This document shows positions 16,446 through 20,065 of a DNA stretch of 20,065 nt, piece after piece (positions within the stretch are counted from its first letter, which is position 1; every line of letters starts with the position of its first letter). A program made the translations under genes and the position numbers. The DNA lies in contig JAJRTK010000102.1 of the NCBI GenBank assembly GCA_024278345.1, forward strand, positions 1 to 20,065. Reading direction: 5' to 3'. This stretch comes from a bacterium. GTDB taxonomy: Bacteria > CSSED10-310 > JAJRTK01. A model generated the notes under the pieces. It ran no database searches. It was given only the letters and a program-made list of their open reading frames with translations, and had not been told where the DNA came from.

Positions 16446-17561
16446 ATGTACAAGTCATTCCTGGAGCTCTTTTCAACGCCGTGGTCACGGGCGGGCGTGC
16501 TGATGCTCGTTTCCCTCGGCCTGGCCTTTCTTTGCCGTGGCCCTCTCAGCCGGTTGTTCCTCTGGCTGAGCCGCGGCACCCAAAGCGATCTGGACGACCA
16601 AGTGGTCTCGGAGCTCCGAAGACCCATTTTTTCCAGCGTCGTGCTCCTGGGTGCCATGGCGAGTCTCTTTCACCTGGAGCTTTCTTCCACCGCCGCGTAC
16701 TGGTGCTTCAGCCTATTGAAGACCGGGCTGGTCCTCATCTGGATGGTCACCGGGATCCGGGTTATGGTGCTACTCCTTCGGTGGTTGAGCGAGCGGCCGG
16801 ATGTGCAGCTTGTCCAGCCGCGCTTGCTTCCGCTCTTGGACAATGTGGCTCGGGTGATTATGGTGGGTGGCGCCGCCTATTTGGTTCTCCTGAGCTGGCA
16901 CGTGGATGTGGCGGCGTGGCTGACGTCGGCGGGAATCGTGGGGATCGCCATCGGCTTCGCGGCCAAAGACACCCTGGCGAACCTCTTCGCCGGATTCTTC
17001 ATCCTCACCGACGCGCCTTACAAGGTTGGGGACTACATCAACCTCGACAGCGGCGAACGCGGCCAGGTCACCGACATCGGAATTCGGAGCACCCGTATTT
17101 TCACCCGGGATGACGTGGAAATCACCATCCCCAATTCCACCATCGCCAGCTCCAAGATCATCAACGAAAGCGGAGGAAAATGGGAGCGGGAACGGGTGCG
17201 AGTCACCGTGGAGGCCGCCTATGGATCAGATATTGACAAGGTTCGGGAAGTCCTTCTGAACGTTGGCCTCAACAATCCATCGCTCTACCAAGATCCCGAG
17301 CCGCGCGTGCGCTTCCGAAGTTTTGGCGCATCGGGGCTGGTCTTTCAGCTCATGGGCTGGATCGAGCGGCCCGAAAAGCGCGGACGCGTCCTGGACGCTC
17401 TCAACACCGAGGTCTACAAGGCATTCCAACAAGCCGGCATCGAGATCCCCTTTTCCCAGCACGATCTCTGGATCCGGGGCTGGCCACCCAAAAAACCGGA
17501 AACACCTCCGTCGGAAGGCGATGGACCCAATGTGAGCAATCCCGAAGAGGGCTCGGACTGA
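16446..17561 (+). CDS. MscS-family mechanosensitive ion channel
   Basis: 371 aa, an inner-membrane small-conductance mechanosensitive channel that would release solutes on osmotic downshock. Hydrophobic segments lie at about 15-40, 60-78, 88-112 and 133-152, followed by the pore helix region 155-190 (WLTSAGIVGIAIGFAAKDTL). The MscS beta-domain follows with FILTDAPYKVGDYI and the VTDIGIRSTRI and IPNSTIASSKIIN signatures (208-240), and then the cytoplasmic alpha/beta domain to about 345. A proline/acid-rich tail ends the protein. It is longer at the N-terminus than E. coli MscS (286 aa), with one or two extra helices. ATG 16446 has GAGGTGA 8 nt upstream. It is monocistronic, divergent from the TonB receptor and convergent with the next gene. 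Confidence 0.93.
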   Translation: MYKSFLELFSTPWSRAGVLMLVSLGLAFLCRGPLSRLFLWLSRGTQSDLDDQVVSELRRPIFSSVVLLGAMASLFHLELSSTAAYWCFSLLKTGLVLIWMVTGIRVMVLLLRWLSERPDVQLVQPRLLPLLDNVARVIMVGGAAYLVLLSWHVDVAAWLTSAGIVGIAIGFAAKDTLANLFAGFFILTDAPYKVGDYINLDSGERGQVTDIGIRSTRIFTRDDVEITIPNSTIASSKIINESGGKWERERVRVTVEAAYGSDIDKVREVLLNVGLNNPSLYQDPEPRVRFRSFGASGLVFQLMGWIERPEKRGRVLDALNTEVYKAFQQAGIEIPFSQHDLWIRGWPPKKPETPPSEGDGPNVSNPEEGSD

Positions 17562-17606
17562 CCCATGGTCGCGACCCTTCGGATCAGTTTCTGTCAAACC
17601 TCTTTT

Positions 17607-17687
17607 GTTTCTTTGGGTTGCCTTCCGCTCGCGCCGGCACGGCCCCCGCCTGCGGCGCGAGTTCCTCCCGTCCCACGTCACTCGCCT
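17607..17687 (+). repeat. Dispersed repeat copy A with hairpin insert
   Basis: GTTTC, TTTGGGTTG, C, CTTCCGCTC (17607-17630), then 44 nt of extra sequence (17631-17674), then ACGTCACTCGCCT (17675-17687). Copy B at 9486-9525 has the same flanks joined directly. Confidence 0.55.
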
Positions 17688-17694
17688 TTTTTTT
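17628..17694 (+). terminator. Possible terminator downstream of the MscS gene
   Basis: A perfect 9-bp stem (CTCGCGCCG 17628-17636, CGGCGCGAG 17653-17661) with a 16-nt loop, and a run of eight T at 17687-17694. The T-run is 25 nt past this stem, but an alternative GCGAG/CTCGC pairing (17657-17661/17681-17685) would place a weaker stem next to it. It overlaps repeat copy A, so it may be repeat structure rather than a dedicated terminator. Confidence 0.35.
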
Positions 17695-17755
17695 CGGGAC
17701 TCGGTTCCTGCCCACCAAAGAGCAATGGAGGCCACGATCCGGCTTTTAGAATGCG

Positions 17756-19072
17756 TCAATAGTAGGCGTAAAAGGCCAGGTAAAACGTGTCCGGAATGGC
17801 CCCGAACTCCGTCTTGATCCCGGGCGGCTCACTGCCTGCCGCGAAAACCGGCGAAGCTCCGAATGACAGGTAGCTCCCCACCTTGAAGAGCAGATCGTCC
17901 GTGACACTGTACTCGAACTCGGGGTTCAGCAGAAAAGATCCGTCGCCGAGGTTCACGAGAACTCCGCCGCGGAGGCTCAAATAACTTGTGGCCTGGAGTT
18001 GGGCGGCCGGCGCCAGATAGTGGCGGCCAAGGTAAAAAATCTGGCCGCGGCGGAAGGCGGGGCGGGCGGCGGTTTCGAGGTATCCATCGGGGTCGCTGCT
18101 CCCGAAACCGGAGTAATGATATTCCAGGCTGAGGATCGGTCCCGCCTGAAGTTTCCGTTCGATACCGGTGACGACGCGGACGAAAGAGTCTCCCGCCGGA
18201 CCGGCCGCCAGAGCGGACTCCAGGGTCCAGGCACTCTCCACCCACCAGCCCACGGGCCCAAGATCCCGGGCAAGATCGAGTCCCAACATCAGATCTTCGT
18301 CGATCACTTGGCCGCTCAACACCAGATCGGTGTCCATCAGGTGGGTCCGTATTCTTAGGGCAACAGCGCTCTCGGCTGGATGGAAATCGGGCCCGGCCAC
18401 CCATAGGAGATCGACCTCTGAAAGCTGCCCCACCGACGCAGTGAGCCGAACCGCGTCCACGCCCCTTTTTTCTTCCTGGTCGATGTCGAGGTAGCTCCAA
18501 GGGGAAATGAGGTCGGTGGGATTGACAAACCGGCCGCTGCCCCACGAAATGGCCTGGCGGCCAATTTTTACGGTCACTAGGCCCACGGGAAAGGTCGCGG
18601 AAAGCCGGTCCAGATCGTGGATGAAGCGGAAGCTCTCGGCGGGGCCGCCCCCGGCCAGGGTCGGAGAAAAATCCGCCACCCGGAACGGATGCCCCTCCAC
18701 GGGCGAGCCAAAACCGAAGGTGGACTGAGAAAAGGGGTCGTGGGAAACAGTCCGAGGCCGCAGCTCCCAATGGAGCTCCAGATCGACCGAAGCTGGGAGC
18801 CCCAAGAAGAGCTTGATCCGGAACCGCCCCAAGTTGGCCCCCTGCCAAGTCACGTGGGAAAACTCACTTCCCTGGCTGCCATCCGCCAGCGGATAAAGGC
18901 GTTCAGCCAAGAAGAAATCCTTGAAATAACCCTCCAGATCCAGGCTCACCCGATCCGTGGAAAAGATCCCTACCGCCGGGGCGGAGACGGGGAATCCCAA
19001 AAAGGGAATCACCAGGAGCAAAGGGAGGAGGCGGCCACCGGCTCTGACGGAGGCACCTGCACCACCAGGCAT
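17756..19072 (-). CDS. Predicted outer-membrane beta-barrel protein coupled to an ABC ATPase
   Basis: 438 aa from ATG 19072. A signal peptide is likely (hydrophobic LLPLLLVIPFLGFPVSAPA, about 15-33). The conserved stretch GRQAISWGSG...NPTDLISP at about 171-191 matches a signature I associate with DUF1302-like and other uncharacterised beta-barrel proteins. Alternating hydrophobic strands continue to an aromatic C-terminus (FYLAFYAYY). The ATG overlaps the stop of the ABC ATPase gene as TGATG, indicating translational coupling; a GTG one codon upstream (19075) is an alternative. The pairing suggests that the ABC system and this outer-membrane protein serve one envelope pathway, such as lipid or lipoprotein traffic. 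No permease or periplasmic component is visible, and these may lie beyond the window. Confidence 0.8.
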   Translation of the reverse strand: MPGGAGASVRAGGRLLPLLLVIPFLGFPVSAPAVGIFSTDRVSLDLEGYFKDFFLAERLYPLADGSQGSEFSHVTWQGANLGRFRIKLFLGLPASVDLELHWELRPRTVSHDPFSQSTFGFGSPVEGHPFRVADFSPTLAGGGPAESFRFIHDLDRLSATFPVGLVTVKIGRQAISWGSGRFVNPTDLISPWSYLDIDQEEKRGVDAVRLTASVGQLSEVDLLWVAGPDFHPAESAVALRIRTHLMDTDLVLSGQVIDEDLMLGLDLARDLGPVGWWVESAWTLESALAAGPAGDSFVRVVTGIERKLQAGPILSLEYHYSGFGSSDPDGYLETAARPAFRRGQIFYLGRHYLAPAAQLQATSYLSLRGGVLVNLGDGSFLLNPEFEYSVTDDLLFKVGSYLSFGASPVFAAGSEPPGIKTEFGAIPDTFYLAFYAYY

Positions 19073-19770
19073 CACGACGCATCCCGCCGGACATCGCTGG
19101 AGATCTGGCCATCTTTGAGAAGAACCAGGCGTCGGGCATAATCCATGATCATCTGATCGTGAGTGGAGAAGAGAAAGGTGACGCCTCGGCTTTCGTTGAG
19201 CTCCCCCATGGTCTGAAGAAGGGCTTCGCCGGTAGCGGAATCGAGGTTCGCCGTGGGCTCGTCAGCCAGGATGAGTTCCGGCTTGGTGACGATGGCCCGG
19301 GCGACGGCGACGCGCTGCTGTTGGCCTCCGGACAGTTCGGCGGGGCGGCGATCCTCCATGCCGGAAAGGCCGACCTCTTTCAGAACCTCGGCAACACGGC
19401 GACGGCGCTCCGCGAAGGAGACTCCCTGGAGGACCATGACATATTCGACATTCTCCGCAACCGTGAGAACCGGAACCAGATTGTAGGCCTGGAAGACAAA
19501 ACCGATGTGGTCGCGCCTGAGGTCGGAGCGCTGGGTCTCGCTGAGGCTGGCCAGAGGGCGGCCCTTCACTTCGACGGCGCCGCTGGTCGGAAGATCAAGG
19601 CCTCCGATGATGTGAAGCAAGGTGGTCTTCCCACTGCCGGACGGCCCGGCAAAAGCCGTAAACTCCCCTCTTTCGATCACCAGGTCCACGCCCCGCAACG
19701 CACGGACTTCCACCTCACCCGTACGGTAAGTTTTCTGGATCTTCTCAAGCTTGACAATCAGTCGATTCAT
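19072..19770 (-). CDS. LolD/MacB-type ABC transporter ATP-binding protein
   Basis: 232 aa, a cytoplasmic ABC ATPase of the subfamily that energises FtsX-like permeases (lipoprotein release, MacB-type export). Motifs: Walker A GPSGSGKT (42-49), Q-loop Gln94 in GFVFQAYNL, signature LSGGQ (146-150), Walker B LILADEP (166-172) with Glu171, and H-loop His204 in STHD. The length is typical of the family. ATG 19770 is chosen because GGGGA lies about 6 nt upstream and the LolD-like motif [15 protein letters not shown] begins there; a TTG at 19782 would add four residues. It overlaps the downstream outer-membrane gene. The cognate permease is not in the window on the upstream side, where at least 295 nt lack a minus-strand gene. 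Confidence 0.93.
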   Translation of the reverse strand: MNRLIVKLEKIQKTYRTGEVEVRALRGVDLVIERGEFTAFAGPSGSGKTTLLHIIGGLDLPTSGAVEVKGRPLASLSETQRSDLRRDHIGFVFQAYNLVPVLTVAENVEYVMVLQGVSFAERRRRVAEVLKEVGLSGMEDRRPAELSGGQQQRVAVARAIVTKPELILADEPTANLDSATGEALLQTMGELNESRGVTFLFSTHDQMIMDYARRLVLLKDGQISSDVRRDAS

Positions 19771-20065
19771 CTTCGTCCCCAAAAAAAGTCTGCTCCACCA
19801 CCCTCAGTCCATCTTTTCACCGGCATTCTCACCGCCCGCTCGCCGCTAAGAACTAGGAGCCTGTTGCGGCTATGCTGCCGAACATGAAATTCAGCGTTTT
19901 TGGTCGGCGCATGGCCCGACATACAGGGGACCTATCAGATCCGGTTGACAACATCACCGCTGGGGCAGGCCTCCTTCCCGGCTCCGTGCAGCCCGGAGGG
20001 CGCTACACCGGCAAGATGCCGGTGCCACCGTTTCGGCGAAGAAAATTGTAAAGCAAAAACACGAC
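19771..20065. other. Unassigned region upstream of the ABC operon, with a palindrome
   Basis: 295 nt to the window end. It should hold the ABC operon promoter. A 59-codon plus-strand frame (ATG 19872 to TAA 20051) exists but has no ribosome binding site, and its GRYTGKMPVPP stretch is simply the translation of the palindrome at 20006-20024; I do not call it as a gene. Confidence 0.45.
20006..20024. repeat. Perfect 8-bp palindrome, possible dispersed element
   Basis: CACCGGCA, AGA, TGCCGGTG: a perfect stem with a 3-nt loop. No T-run follows on either strand, so it is not an obvious terminator. I recall similar palindromes scattered through genomes of several phyla, where they yield spurious peptides containing GKMPVPP; that is recollection, not a search result. 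Confidence 0.5.

Noticed and set aside
19872-20051. 59-aa plus-strand small open frame
   Set aside because: No ribosome binding site, and part of its sequence is just the translation of a palindrome; likely spurious.
1-20065. CRISPR array, tRNA, rRNA, transposase or phage genes
   Set aside because: None seen: no regularly spaced direct repeats, no tRNA-like cloverleaf noticed, and no recognisable integrase, transposase or phage protein in any frame.

Overview
The window (about 20 kb, GC-rich, dense genes on both strands) reads as chromosomal DNA of a Gram-negative, probably an Acidobacteriota-like bacterium or relative. That is an inference from gene content: a carboxypeptidase-regulatory-domain TonB-dependent receptor of the Oar type, a TPR / FG-GAP-ASPIC / GWxTD gene series, and several outer-membrane beta-barrel proteins. 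No rRNA, tRNA, CRISPR array, integrase or recognisable transposase was seen. Nothing shows phage or plasmid origin.

Layout. 1-4267 (all minus strand): a porin-like outer-membrane protein, an alpha/beta-hydrolase esterase, and a bacterioferritin-like diiron protein with a very strong ribosome binding site. 4268-7807 (minus): a tight three-gene operon, transcribed as a 518-aa unknown protein, then a 250-aa helical unknown, then a MoxR/RavA-type AAA+ ATPase. 7958-12972 (plus): a divergent three-gene operon of exported proteins (TPR protein, seven-repeat FG-GAP/ASPIC protein, GWxTD protein) ending in a clear hairpin at 12989-13018. 13080-16016 (minus): a TonB-dependent receptor with a likely TTG start. 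16446-17561 (plus): an MscS-family channel. 17756-19770 (minus): a LolD/MacB-type ABC ATPase translationally coupled to a predicted outer-membrane beta-barrel protein. 19771-20065 is an unassigned leader with a perfect palindrome.

Most products act at the envelope: import through the outer membrane (TonB receptor, porin-like proteins), osmotic release (MscS), ABC-driven envelope traffic, and secreted TPR/propeller proteins. The least explained unit is the MoxR operon, which has an AAA+ ATPase and two unrecognised partners but no von Willebrand A gene, the usual partner of MoxR proteins.

The main unexpected pattern is a short dispersed repeat (core TTTGGGTTG, then CTTCCGCTC or close to it). 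It occurs in three intergenic regions (about 3203-3220, 7838-7856, 17607-17687) and, in the opposite orientation, at 9486-9525. There it is read in frame as part of an odd basic N-terminal extension of the FG-GAP/ASPIC protein. One copy carries a 44-nt hairpin-containing insert relative to another.
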